Assembly: GCF_000379525.1 (NCBI RefSeq)
Contig: NZ_KB902534.1
Location: 1-33,830, forward strand
From: Lamprocystis purpurea DSM 4197
GTDB lineage: Bacteria > Pseudomonadota > Gammaproteobacteria > Chromatiales > Chromatiaceae
DNA: 33,830 bases
Direction: 5' to 3'
Shown one piece after another: positions 16,108 to 24,444 of this stretch. The notes beneath the pieces were generated by a model. That model was not told the origin of the DNA. It searched no databases and saw only the letters and a program-made list of their open reading frames with translations. Every line of letters starts with the position of its first letter. Position 1 is the first letter of the stretch. The position numbers were made by a program, and so were the translations under genes.

Positions 16108-17526
16108 ATGGCGAAGAGTTACAGCGCGGGTGTGAAAGAGTACCGCGAGACTTACTGGATGCCGGACTACACCCCCAAGGACACCGATATCCTGGCGTGC
16201 TTCAAGATCACCCCGCAGCCGGGCGTGCCCCGTGAGGAGGCCGCCGCCGCGGTGGCCGCCGAGTCGTCGACCGGCACCTGGACCACTGTCTGGACCGACC
16301 TGCTGACCGACCTGGACTACTACAAGGGTCGCGCTTACGCCATCGAAGACGTGCCGGGCGACGACTCCTGCTACTACGCCTTCATCGCCTACCCGATCGA
16401 CCTGTTCGAGGAAGGTTCGGTCGTCAACGTGTTCACTTCGCTGGTCGGTAACGTCTTCGGTTTCAAGGCCGTGCGTGCCCTGCGCCTGGAAGACGTGCGC
16501 TTCCCCATCGCCTATGTCATGACCTGCGGCGGTCCGCCCCACGGCATTCAGGTCGAGCGCGACATGCTCAACAAGTACGGCCGCCCGCTGCTGGGTTGCA
16601 CCATCAAGCCCAAGCTCGGTCTGTCCGCCAAGAACTATGGTCGGGCGGTCTACGAGTGCCTGCGCGGCGGCCTGGACCTGACCAAGGACGACGAGAACGT
16701 CAACTCACAGCCCTTCATGCGCTGGCGTCAACGTTTCGATTTCGTGATGGACGCCATCGACAAGGCCGAGCGCGAGACCGGCGAGCGCAAGGGGCACTAT
16801 CTGAACGTCACCGCGCCGACCCCGGAAGAGATGTACAAGCGCGCCGAGTACGCCAAGGAGATCGGCGCGCCCATCATCATGCACGACTACATCACCGGCG
16901 GCTTCTGCGCCAACACGGGTCTGGCCAACTGGTGTCGTGATAACGGCATCCTGCTGCACATCCACCGCGCCATGCACGCCGTGCTCGACCGTAACCCGCA
17001 CCATGGCATTCATTTCCGGGTGCTGGCGAAGATCCTGCGTCTGTCCGGGGGCGATCACCTGCACTCCGGCACCGTGGTGGGTAAGCTGGAAGGTGATCGC
17101 GAGGCCACCCTCGGCTGGATCGACATCATGCGCGACAAGTTCATCAAGGAAGACCGCAGCCGCGGCATCTTCTTCGATCAGGACTGGGGCTCCATGCCCG
17201 GCGTCTTCCCGGTGGCCTCCGGCGGCATCCACGTCTGGCACATGCCCGCGCTGGTGACCATCTTCGGCGACGACGCCTGCCTTCAGTTCGGCGGCGGCAC
17301 CCTGGGCCACCCCTGGGGCAACGCGGCCGGCGCCGCGGCCAACCGGGTCGCTCTGGAAGCCTGTGTTCAGGCCCGCAACGAGGGCATCGCCATCGAGAAG
17401 GAGGGCAAGGACGTGCTGACCAAGGCGGCGAAGCATAGTCCTGAACTCAAGGTCGCCATGGAGACCTGGAAAGAAATCAAGTTCGAGTTCGACACGGTCG
17501 ACAAACTCGACGTTGCGCATAAATAG
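16108..17526 (+). CDS. cbbL: RuBisCO large subunit, form IA
   Basis: Fixes CO2 onto ribulose-1,5-bisphosphate in the Calvin cycle. The 472-residue protein is of form I length and begins [16 protein letters not shown] as in sulfur bacteria. The active site is intact: TIKPKLGLS, then [13 protein letters not shown] with the carbamylated Lys193 and metal ligands Asp195 and Glu196, followed by the HxHR ([11 protein letters not shown]) and [10 protein letters not shown] motifs. Codon use is strongly biased to C/G-ending codons, as expected for a highly expressed gene. It heads cbbLSQO. With cbbQ and cbbO present and carboxysome genes absent, it belongs to the non-carboxysomal IAq type. Confidence 0.98.
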   Translation: MAKSYSAGVKEYRETYWMPDYTPKDTDILACFKITPQPGVPREEAAAAVAAESSTGTWTTVWTDLLTDLDYYKGRAYAIEDVPGDDSCYYAFIAYPIDLFEEGSVVNVFTSLVGNVFGFKAVRALRLEDVRFPIAYVMTCGGPPHGIQVERDMLNKYGRPLLGCTIKPKLGLSAKNYGRAVYECLRGGLDLTKDDENVNSQPFMRWRQRFDFVMDAIDKAERETGERKGHYLNVTAPTPEEMYKRAEYAKEIGAPIIMHDYITGGFCANTGLANWCRDNGILLHIHRAMHAVLDRNPHHGIHFRVLAKILRLSGGDHLHSGTVVGKLEGDREATLGWIDIMRDKFIKEDRSRGIFFDQDWGSMPGVFPVASGGIHVWHMPALVTIFGDDACLQFGGGTLGHPWGNAAGAAANRVALEACVQARNEGIAIEKEGKDVLTKAAKHSPELKVAMETWKEIKFEFDTVDKLDVAHK

Positions 17527-17545
17527 GCTGTCGCCAACCAGTGGT

Positions 17546-17578
17546 CAGCCGCCGGCAAGCAGTGCCGGCCGGCGGCTG
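17546..17578 (+). promoter_or_regulatory. Stem-loop between cbbL and cbbS
   Basis: Perfect 11-bp arms, CAGCCGCCGGC (17546-17556) and GCCGGCGGCTG (17568-17578), around an 11-base loop, 19 bases after the cbbL stop. No T-run follows, so it is not a standard terminator. It could stabilise the cbbL message or tune the amount of small subunit made. Confidence 0.6.
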
Positions 17579-17646
17579 CTGGATGCCGAGGTCGCACCGT
17601 GAATTCCGACTGAACTCCGAACAACCCGAATCTGAGGATACATCTG

Positions 17647-18003
17647 ATGAGCGACATGCAGGACTACCGTTCCAGTCTCGAAGACGTCAACAGCCGTAAG
17701 TTCGAAACCTTCTCTTATCTGCCGCCCATGGAGCCGGAAGGTATCCGCAAGCAGGTAGAATACCTGGTCCGCAAGGGTTGGAACCCGGCGATCGAGCATA
17801 CCGAGCCGGAAAACGCCTTCGACCACTACTGGTATATGTGGAAGCTGCCGATGTTCGGTGAGACCGACGCCGACCGAATTCTCGAGGAAGCCGCGGCCTG
17901 TCATAAGGCCCACCCCAATAATCATGTGCGGCTGGTCGGCTATGATAACTATGCCCAGTCCCAGGGGGCGGCCATGGTGATTTATCGGGGCAAGCCGGTC
18001 TAG
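17647..18003 (+). CDS. cbbS: RuBisCO small subunit
   Basis: A 118-residue partner of CbbL in the L8S8 enzyme. It carries family motifs: ETFSYLPPM near the start, [28 protein letters not shown] and [15 protein letters not shown]. The gap to cbbL is 120 bases with a strong stem-loop. A TGAGGA sequence precedes the ATG. Length and motifs fit form IA. Confidence 0.97.
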   Translation: MSDMQDYRSSLEDVNSRKFETFSYLPPMEPEGIRKQVEYLVRKGWNPAIEHTEPENAFDHYWYMWKLPMFGETDADRILEEAAACHKAHPNNHVRLVGYDNYAQSQGAAMVIYRGKPV

Positions 18004-18118
18004 TCGTTTCTCGCTCGCGCGAAAAACGCTGTTTGAAGGCGGAAACGAGGGCTCCTGTTTCGCCCGGCGGGGCAGGTGCTCGCTAACGTTTCCAAGTTCC
18101 GCATGGGAAGACAGTCGT

Positions 18119-18192
18119 GGCCGCTCCAGCGGCCGGAGCCTGGACGCGACGCTGGAGCGTCGCCACGTGCTCCCACGCTGGAGCGTGGGAGC
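18119..18192. repeat. Three consecutive palindromes between cbbS and cbbQ
   Basis: Three perfect hairpins in a row: 18119-18134 (GGCCGCT-CC-AGCGGCC), 18147-18162 (CGACGCT-GG-AGCGTCG) and 18169-18192 (GCTCCCACGCT with AGCGTGGGAGC around GG). All share a GCT-SS-AGC centre, so they seem to be variants of one dispersed unit. They fill much of the 214-base gap, and the last ends 25 bases before the cbbQ start. They could protect the upstream cbbLS message or weaken read-through into cbbQO. Confidence 0.85.
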
Positions 18193-18217
18193 CAGAATTA
18201 GAACCAGGGCAATAGTG

Positions 18218-19024
18218 ATGAGTGAAGTCGACCGCGAACAATATCTGATCAAGACCGAGCCCTATTACCGCCCGGTGACCAACGAGGTGGCGCTGTACGA
18301 GGCCGCCTATGCGGCGCGGATGCCGGTCATGCTCAAGGGTCCGACCGGATGCGGTAAATCCCGTTTCGTGGAGTATATGGCCTGGCGGCTGAAGAAGCCG
18401 CTGATCACGGTTGCCTGTAACGAGGACATGACCGCCTCCGACCTGGTCGGGCGCTTCCTGCTCGACATCAATGGGACTAAATGGCAGGACGGTCCGCTGA
18501 CGGTCGCGGCGCGGATCGGTGCCATCTGTTACCTGGATGAAGTGGTCGAAGCCCGTCAGGACACCACGGTCGTCATCCATCCGCTCACCGATCACCGCCG
18601 CAATCTGCCGCTGGAGAAGAAGGGTGAGCTGGTCAATGCGCACCCGGATTTTCAGATCGTGATTTCCTACAACCCTGGCTACCAGAGCCTGATGAAGGAT
18701 CTGAAGCAATCCACGAAGCAGCGTTTCGGCGCCCTGGACTTCGACTATCCCAGTGCGGAGATCGAAGCCGAGATCGTGACCCACGAGGGCCTGGTGGACA
18801 GCGCGGTGGCGGAGAAGCTGGTGCAGATCGCGCAACGCAGCCGCAACCTCAAAGGGCACGGACTGGATGAGGGGATGTCGACCCGCCTCCTGGTCTATGC
18901 CGCCCAGCTCATCGGCAAGGGCGTCGATCCCCAGTCCGCCTGCCGCATGGCCCTGGTGCGTCCGCTCACCGACGATCCGGATATGCGCGATACGCTGGAC
19001 GCGGCGGTCAGTACCTTCTTCTAG
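18218..19024 (+). CDS. cbbQ: RuBisCO activase ATPase subunit
   Basis: A MoxR-type AAA+ ATPase of 268 residues which, with CbbO, removes inhibitory sugar phosphates from RuBisCO. Walker A is GPTGCGKS at residues 41-48; Walker B is AICYLDE at about 102-108; sensor 1 lies in [10 protein letters not shown]. The ATG at 18218 is chosen because it starts [20 protein letters not shown], the family beginning; the frame upstream runs through a palindrome. Only a weak ribosome-binding site is visible. It is followed by cbbO after a 22-base gap. Confidence 0.96.
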   Translation: MSEVDREQYLIKTEPYYRPVTNEVALYEAAYAARMPVMLKGPTGCGKSRFVEYMAWRLKKPLITVACNEDMTASDLVGRFLLDINGTKWQDGPLTVAARIGAICYLDEVVEARQDTTVVIHPLTDHRRNLPLEKKGELVNAHPDFQIVISYNPGYQSLMKDLKQSTKQRFGALDFDYPSAEIEAEIVTHEGLVDSAVAEKLVQIAQRSRNLKGHGLDEGMSTRLLVYAAQLIGKGVDPQSACRMALVRPLTDDPDMRDTLDAAVSTFF

Positions 19025-19046
19025 GAGACCGCTGGAGGCTCCCGGC

Positions 19047-21431
19047 ATGACCATCGACTTCTCCGACTATGTCTCCTGTCTGAAAACCGACCCGGAGCAC
19101 CCGCACAAGCAGGCGCTGGAGGCGAGCTATCATGAGGCCGCGCGGGTCATGTCGACTCAGGGACTCGAACATTACCTGACCGGCATGAAGGCCCTGTGCA
19201 GTCTGAACAAGGGGGAGGATCTGATCCTGACCTATGTTCAACACCTGCCGGCGGTGGTCAAAGAGGTCGGCGAGGACATCACCCCGGATCTGGTGGGGGC
19301 CTTGATGAAGCTGGCCTCCCACACCTCGGGTACCGTCATCACGCTGGTCATGGCAAACATGCCGTTGGCCGCGAGCCGGTTGGGTGACGCGGAAGTCGTG
19401 CGGGGTTATCTCAACCTGCTGCATCAGTTGGCCGGCAAGGCGCCGCGGGGATTGCGGCCGATGATGGAGAACATGGACGAGTTGCTCGGCAAGCTCACAC
19501 TCGGCGGTCTGCGCCGCTGGGCCATGTGGGGTGCCCAGGCCCATGCCCGCGATCTGGATGGCCAACTGGCCTATTTCGGACTGCAAACCGAGTCCTCGCG
19601 GGCGGTGCTCCAGAAGGAGCGGCGCGGCACCCTGTTCGTGGACAATCAGCGCAAGCTGAATTTTTATCTGCGGGCGCTGTGGGCGCGCGCTTTTTTTATG
19701 CGCCCGACCTCCGGAGATTATGAGTCGCGGCTGGGCTTGCGGCCCTTCATCGAGGATTTCCAGATCCACCTGCCGGACGCATTCGATAGTTTTCGCGGCA
19801 TTTCCGGAGTCACGGTCTACCGTGCCGCCGCGGCCCATTGTGCCGCGCACCTGGTCTATACGACGGCCCCGCTCAGCGCGGAGCAATTGACCCCGGCCCA
19901 GATGCGGTTCATCGACTTGTTCGAGGACGCGCGGGTGGAGTCCCTCGCCATTCGCGCTTTCCCTGGGCTGCGTAAGCTCTGGCTCGGCATCATGACCGCG
20001 CCGCTGACGGCCAAGGATGAAGCGGTCGAGCTGCATCCGATGGTGGATCTCATGATGCGCATGGCGCAGGCACTGCTCGATCCGGACTATCAGGACGCAG
20101 TGGCCATGATCAATGAAACGGCCGCCGCGTTTCATGACGCCTGCGCGCTGCGCGGCGACGATAACCGGATCAGTTGGGATGCCGGCATCGACTTCTATAA
20201 CCGGGCGGTCGCCCAGTGTCATTTGCCTAACCTGCGCGTTTTGGAAAACGTGCCGATTCCTTATCGGGACGATAATCGCTACTGCTGGGCCTTCGATGAA
20301 AACCGGTTCCTGTCCCACGGCATCGACTATCTGCCGGCCAGCCGGCAGCAGGTGCGCCGCCAGGTTTCCGCCATGGAACTGGCCAATGAGGTGGATGTGG
20401 AAACCGCGGGAGATGATGCGCAAGAGGTCTGGGTCTGCTCCACGGAGTTTTTTCCCTATGAAGATCATGGGGTTTCGTTCAATGCGCTGGAAGGCAAGGA
20501 GCCGGTTTCCGAGCCCTTTTATTACCACGAGTGGGATTACCATGCCCAACTCTACCGCCCGGATTGGGTGACGGTCATCGAGCGCCGTCAAGGGCGCGCC
20601 GATCCGCAGGTGATGGACGACATCCTCACCAAGCACAAGCCGGTGGCCAGCCGCATCCGTCACCTCATCGATGCGCTGCAGCCGCAAGGGATCGTGCGGC
20701 GGCGCGGCTATGAGGAAGGGGAGGAACTGGACCTGAGCGCGGCCGTGCGGGCGATGATCGACATCCGCCGCGGGGTCATGCCCGATCCGCGCATCAACAT
20801 CCGGATCAGCCGTCATGTCCGTGACCTCGCCCTGGTCGTCCTGATGGATCTGTCGGAGTCCACGAACGAGAAAATCAGCGGTCTCGATAAATCCGACCCG
20901 GCGTATGCGCAAGCCCCGAGTATTCTGAGTTTGACGCGCGAGGCGACGGGGCTGCTGGCCTGGGCCATCGACTCCATCGGCGACACCTTCGCCGTCCATG
21001 GGTTCGCCTCCGACGGTCGTCACGACGTACAGTATTTTCGGTTCAAAGACTTCGACCAGCCCTACGACGACGGACCCAAGTCGCGGATGGCCGGTATGAA
21101 GGGTGGGCTGTCGACCCGCATGGGCGCGGCCCTGCGCCATGCCGGCTGGCATCTGACCCGGCAGTCGGCGAGCAAGCGGCTGGTGCTGGTCATCACTGAC
21201 GGGGAACCGGCCGACATCGATGAGCGCGATCCCCAGACCCTGCGCCATGACGCCAAGAAGGCGGTCGAGGATCTGCGTATGCAGGGCGTGCACACCTACT
21301 GTCTGACGCTGGACCCGCAGGCCGATCGTTACGTTGCGCGCATCTTCGGCGAGAACAATTACTCGATCGTCGATCAGGTGGAGCGCCTCCCAGAGCGGCT
21401 GCCGGCTGTTTTCGCGGCGCTGACCGGCTAA
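19047..21431 (+). CDS. cbbO: RuBisCO activase adaptor subunit with VWA domain
   Basis: A 794-residue partner of CbbQ. The N-terminal two-thirds is the long helical CbbO region. The C-terminal von Willebrand A domain has an intact MIDAS: DLSES with Asp601, Ser603 and Ser605, a threonine in GGLSTRMG, and TDGEPADID near residue 716. In related systems the VWA domain binds the RuBisCO large subunit and couples it to the CbbQ ring. GGAGG lies eight bases before the ATG at 19047; the open frame further upstream overlaps cbbQ and is not coding. It ends the cbb operon. Confidence 0.95.
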   Translation: MTIDFSDYVSCLKTDPEHPHKQALEASYHEAARVMSTQGLEHYLTGMKALCSLNKGEDLILTYVQHLPAVVKEVGEDITPDLVGALMKLASHTSGTVITLVMANMPLAASRLGDAEVVRGYLNLLHQLAGKAPRGLRPMMENMDELLGKLTLGGLRRWAMWGAQAHARDLDGQLAYFGLQTESSRAVLQKERRGTLFVDNQRKLNFYLRALWARAFFMRPTSGDYESRLGLRPFIEDFQIHLPDAFDSFRGISGVTVYRAAAAHCAAHLVYTTAPLSAEQLTPAQMRFIDLFEDARVESLAIRAFPGLRKLWLGIMTAPLTAKDEAVELHPMVDLMMRMAQALLDPDYQDAVAMINETAAAFHDACALRGDDNRISWDAGIDFYNRAVAQCHLPNLRVLENVPIPYRDDNRYCWAFDENRFLSHGIDYLPASRQQVRRQVSAMELANEVDVETAGDDAQEVWVCSTEFFPYEDHGVSFNALEGKEPVSEPFYYHEWDYHAQLYRPDWVTVIERRQGRADPQVMDDILTKHKPVASRIRHLIDALQPQGIVRRRGYEEGEELDLSAAVRAMIDIRRGVMPDPRINIRISRHVRDLALVVLMDLSESTNEKISGLDKSDPAYAQAPSILSLTREATGLLAWAIDSIGDTFAVHGFASDGRHDVQYFRFKDFDQPYDDGPKSRMAGMKGGLSTRMGAALRHAGWHLTRQSASKRLVLVITDGEPADIDERDPQTLRHDAKKAVEDLRMQGVHTYCLTLDPQADRYVARIFGENNYSIVDQVERLPERLPAVFAALTG

Positions 21432-21490
21432 GCGGCTGAGTGGCTATAGGGTTGCCTCGACCCGCTGGGAACGGCAGATGCGTGTCCCCC

Positions 21491-21620
21491 GTGGGAGCGG
21501 CGTCCCGCCGCGATGCGGTGCCGCGGTGACCTCGAACGCTGCGGCGACGCGTCCGGCCCCGTCGCGGCGGGACGCCGCTCCCACCGGGCCGCTACGCGCC
21601 TCTTATGGTAAGCCTCGACC
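21491..21620. repeat. Dispersed inverted-repeat element, copy 1
   Basis: Identical 23-bp arms (21491-21513 and 21562-21584; core GGAGCGGCGTCCCGCCGCG) enclose about 48 bases. The arms, the interior and about 36 bases beyond (to GGTAAGCCTCGACC) match a second element at 27400-27528 in the opposite orientation with scattered changes. It has no coding capacity and occupies the gap between cbbO and the pilin gene. Such units are usually non-autonomous mobile repeats of the REP/MITE kind. The rest of the gap (to 21724) holds only the pilin's AGAGGATC ribosome-binding site. Confidence 0.85.
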
Positions 21621-21724
21621 CCCGACATGCGCGGGCCGCGTGAAAAGGTTGTTCGCGGTTCGGACACAGCCCGCTGATCATGCTAACCTATCGCTGAGGC
21701 GCGTCGGGTACAGAGGATCTTTGC

Positions 21725-22168
21725 ATGCTGTCGTTACCTTCCGTCCATTTTTGCAGGCCACGGCCGTTCGGTCGGGCTCGGTTCCGGCCAGGATTCACCC
21801 TGATCGAACTGATGATCGTCGTCGGCATCGTGGCCATCCTGGCCGCCATTGCCTATCCGTCCTATCAGTCCCAAATCCGCAAGACCCGGCGTGGCGATGC
21901 TCAGGCGGTGCTGATGCAGGCGGCTCAGTTCATGGAGCGGATCTACACCGAGAACGGCTGCTACGACGAAAACCCCTGCGACAGCGGCACGGCCACGGTC
22001 TTGCCATTTACCAAGTCGCCCATCGACGGGGCCGAGGCATATTACGTCATCGCCCTGAAGAATGATGTCACTGCCGACACCTTCACGATCACGGCCACGC
22101 CGCAGGGTTCAGAGGTAGGTGCCGGAGATCTCAGCATCGACAATACCGGGACGCGCACCGGTTGGTGA
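21725..22168 (+). CDS. Type IV pilin, PilE-like
   Basis: A 147-residue prepilin with a class III signal: the cleavage site is RPG/FTLIE (after Gly23), with Glu at mature position 5. A hydrophobic assembly helix follows (LMIVVGIVAILAAIAYPSY). Two cysteines in ENGCYDENPC near residues 78-85 could form a small disulfide loop. The SYQSQIRKTRRGDAQAVLMQAAQFMER stretch is typical of PilE-like minor pilins. The 23-residue leader is unusually long. No other pilus gene is nearby, so it is an orphan subunit that would use an assembly machine encoded elsewhere. Confidence 0.88.
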   Translation: MLSLPSVHFCRPRPFGRARFRPGFTLIELMIVVGIVAILAAIAYPSYQSQIRKTRRGDAQAVLMQAAQFMERIYTENGCYDENPCDSGTATVLPFTKSPIDGAEAYYVIALKNDVTADTFTITATPQGSEVGAGDLSIDNTGTRTGW

Positions 22169-22320
22169 TGGCCGCAGGATTTGCCGTAAGCACCTTTGCA
22201 TCGCGCGCGGCGCTGTCGCCCGCCGGTTCAGGGTCGCTGAGGCAGGCCGGGCGGTTGATCCAGACGGGCGCCATACCGCAGCCCTGACAGGCGAATGAAC
22301 AGAGGAGTTGCACGAGGCCA

Positions 22321-23028
22321 ATGGTCAAGAGTGTCACATTGCGCGAGGCTTGGTCCGGCGAGGCCGATTGCCGCAACTGCTCGCTGCGAACCTCGGTGCT
22401 GTTCGCCGGCCTGCAGGAGCAGGCATTCGAGCGAATCCACGAGCCTATCGACCAGTTTACGCTCAAACCCGGTAACATCCTGTACCACGCCGGGGATCGG
22501 GCCGAATTTCTGTTCACCGTGCGCACCGGCTCGCTGAAACTGGTCCAGTACCTGCCCGACGGCAGCCAGCGCATCGTGCGCATCGTCCGCACGACCGACG
22601 TTCTGGGGCTCGAGGCGCTGCTCGATGAGCGTTATCAGCACGAGGCCGTGGCCCTGCACGCGACCGAGGTGTGCCGCTTCCCGGCCCGGCTGGTGCGTGA
22701 TCTCGGGCAGGACAGCCCGGCGCTGCACCGGGAGCTGATGGCGCGTTGGCAGCGCGCCCTGACCGAGGCCGATGCCTGGCTGACCGAGCTGTCCACCGGA
22801 TCGGCCCGGCAGCGGGTTGCGCGCCTGTTGCTGCGCCTGGTGCGCGACCGCGAGTCCAGTGAGTGCTATCTGTTCGGCCGCGAGGACATGGGCGCCATGC
22901 TCGGCGTCACCACCGAGACGGCGAGCCGGACCATCGCGGAGTTCAAGCGTCAGAGCTTGCTGGTGGAAACCGCACCCAACCTGTTCCTGCTGGATGTACC
23001 GAATCTCACCCGTATCGCCGAAGACTGA
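22321..23028 (+). CDS. Crp/Fnr-family transcription regulator
   Basis: A 235-residue regulator with an N-terminal cyclic-nucleotide-binding-like beta-barrel (residues 30-120), a long dimer helix and a C-terminal helix-turn-helix (REDMGAMLGVTTETASRTIAEF). The N-terminus has Cys17 and Cys20, and Cys118 lies where FNR has its fourth cluster ligand; the position of FNR's third N-terminal cysteine is Val26. So three of four FNR-type cluster ligands are present. It may still sense oxygen or redox state, or may have lost the cluster. It sits before a small conserved gene, a NifX-like gene and cydABX, which suggests a role in respiratory control. Confidence 0.88.
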   Translation: MVKSVTLREAWSGEADCRNCSLRTSVLFAGLQEQAFERIHEPIDQFTLKPGNILYHAGDRAEFLFTVRTGSLKLVQYLPDGSQRIVRIVRTTDVLGLEALLDERYQHEAVALHATEVCRFPARLVRDLGQDSPALHRELMARWQRALTEADAWLTELSTGSARQRVARLLLRLVRDRESSECYLFGREDMGAMLGVTTETASRTIAEFKRQSLLVETAPNLFLLDVPNLTRIAED

Positions 23029-23051
23029 GGCGGCCCGCCCCGACCAGGGCA

Positions 23052-23065
23052 TTGACCTTTGTTAA
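23052..23065 (+). promoter_or_regulatory. Possible FNR-type binding site
   Basis: TTGAC-CTTT-GTTAA resembles the FNR-family palindrome (TTGAT-N4-ATCAA) with one half imperfect. It lies 24 bases after the regulator's stop and 115 bases before the next gene's start. It was judged by eye, and a single 14-base match can occur by chance. Confidence 0.3.
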
Positions 23066-23179
23066 TGTGATCATCGCTGCCGCTGCTTAACCTGAGTCAT
23101 TGAGTGACCTCCCATCGCGGCGACCGTTAGTGTCGCGCACGGCGGGGGTTCCGGTGACTGATCATCAGGAGTTACAGTC

Positions 23180-23629
23180 TTGCAACAGACCGTGCGGCAA
23201 GAGACGTTTCCGGTTTTTGTCTTGAAGTTCGGTCGCGAGGAGACGACCCTGCAATCGGTCGATGCCATTTGCGCCTATTTTCGGGCACGGATCGAAGCGC
23301 ACCCTTGCGCGGTTTTCATCGCCGAGTTCGATCACTTCGCGCACACCAGCGCCTTAGGCGAGGGACGCATCGGCGAGGGCATCCGCGCCGCCAAGAATGT
23401 TGTCTACTGTTTCGGCATCGCCCTGCCGGAACCTGAGGTGTTGGCGGTGCGTCCCCGTTCCATCGGCGTCGCCGAAACAGAGGATGGCTTCCTGGTGACC
23501 TTCATGGAGGCTCCCATGCCGGTCGCCAATGGCGTCGTCGAGGACTGGGCCAGGGGGCTGTGTGATCTTGAACCCCGCTCGCCTTTGCCCGAGATCCCGG
23601 CAGACTCTTGGTATCGGGGCGGGTGTTGA
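23180..23629 (+). CDS. Conserved protein of unknown function (DUF6858-like)
   Basis: A 149-residue soluble protein starting at a TTG with AGGAGTT upstream. The body (SVDAICAYFRARIEAHPCAVFIAEFDHFAHT ... AKNVVYCFGIALPEPEVLAVRPRSIGVAE ... FMEAPMP) looks like a small family I recall as DUF6858 in sulfur- and iron-cycling proteobacteria; no function is known and the name is tentative. The last nine codons (ADSWYRGGC) and the TGA lie in a dispersed repeat matching 13509-13549, so the natural C-terminus was probably replaced or extended. It lies between the Fnr-like regulator and the NifX-like gene. Confidence 0.65.
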   Translation: MQQTVRQETFPVFVLKFGREETTLQSVDAICAYFRARIEAHPCAVFIAEFDHFAHTSALGEGRIGEGIRAAKNVVYCFGIALPEPEVLAVRPRSIGVAETEDGFLVTFMEAPMPVANGVVEDWARGLCDLEPRSPLPEIPADSWYRGGC

Positions 23630-23783
23630 CCCCGACCCTAAGACTGGTTATCAGGTTCGACCGCGATAGCCGTTGTCGTATTCGTAATCGTAATCGGAGA
23701 AGCGATGCAACTTAGGGTGCGAACGAATCCGGGGCTTCGGGGCACTACGATAAACTCGATTACGACAACGACAACGACAACGA
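23601..23783. repeat. Composite dispersed repeat, second copy
   Basis: The head (CAGACTCTTGGT, a GGGGCGGGT...ACCCCGACCC palindrome with decayed arms, then GACTGGTTATCAGGT) aligns with 13509-13565. The tail CTCGATT plus ACGACA run (23755-23783) is identical over 29 bases to 13584-13612. Between them lie about 100 bases absent from the first copy, including a GTTGTCGTA...TAATCG stretch (from about 23672) that is roughly the reverse complement of the tail, so the copy could fold into a long hairpin. Confidence 0.75.
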
Positions 23784-23833
23784 CGTAAGAACCAAATCCT
23801 CAAGCCATGAATCAACCCCGCCGGAGCGACTCC

Positions 23834-24217
23834 ATGCGTATCGCCGTGACCAGCCAGAATTTCAAGACCATCACCGGCCACGCCGGCAAGGCGCGCCGCT
23901 TCCTGATCTACGAGACGGACGCTGGGCCTGACCCCGTGGAACTGGAGCGGCTCGATCTGCCGAAAGACATGTCCGTCCACGCGTACCACGGCGAGGATCA
24001 CCCGCTGTTTCAGTTGGGGCTCGCGGCGCTGGTAACCCAGGGGGCAGGGCAAGGCTTCGTGCAGCGGATGGGCCGCCATGGCATTACCGTTCATGCGACC
24101 AGTGAGTCCGACCCGCTGCCGGCGGTCGCGCGGGTCGCGGCCGGTGTGCCGCTCGCCGCGGCCTTACCCCACGACCATGATCATGGTCCGGAACTCGTTC
24201 AAATCCAGGAGCCCTGA
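23834..24217 (+). CDS. NifX/NifB-domain protein (dinitrogenase FeMo-cofactor family)
   Basis: A 127-residue member of the small RNase-H-like family that includes NifX, NafY and the NifB C-terminus and often binds metal clusters. The start MRIAVTSQNFKTITGHAGKARRFLIYE is diagnostic, followed by FQLGLAALVTQGAGQGFVQRMGRHGI. The C-terminus adds a histidine-rich PHDHDHG that may bind metal. The ATG at 23834 is preferred over 23807 because GGAG sits eight bases before it and the nine extra residues come from sequence next to a repeat. There are no other nif genes here, so a role in nitrogenase is not implied. Confidence 0.82.
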   Translation: MRIAVTSQNFKTITGHAGKARRFLIYETDAGPDPVELERLDLPKDMSVHAYHGEDHPLFQLGLAALVTQGAGQGFVQRMGRHGITVHATSESDPLPAVARVAAGVPLAAALPHDHDHGPELVQIQEP

Positions 24218-24444
24218 TCCAGCGGCACTGCTGCGCCCGTCGATTGCTGCTGGCGCGCGCATCAGCCTAGCTTATCAGGGTATCAGCGTAATCGCCATGT
24301 CGACTTTCCTTGTTTAAGGGTAGGCTGGGGAACATCATCGCGCGACGCTAGCCCGGCCATCCGTGGAGCCCGGCGTACGCGGGGACCTGCCGGCGCCACC
24401 GCCGGTTTCGCTGACCATTGGCCTCGACCCTCGGGACATCCGCC

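Noticed and set aside
18867-19046. N-terminal extension of CbbO
   Set aside because: It overlaps the end of cbbQ in another frame; the ATG at 19047 has a well-placed GGAGG.
19008-21293. A 761-codon open frame on the minus strand across cbbO
   Set aside because: It is the mirror of a high-GC gene; the product is rich in His, Arg and Gln with no domain, while cbbO on the other strand has clear motifs.
16108-21431. Carboxysome locus
   Set aside because: No shell protein, CsoS2 or carbonic anhydrase gene lies next to cbbLSQO.
23834-24217. Nitrogen-fixation locus
   Set aside because: Only a NifX-like domain is present; no nifHDK, nifB or nifEN is nearby and this domain is common outside nitrogen fixation.
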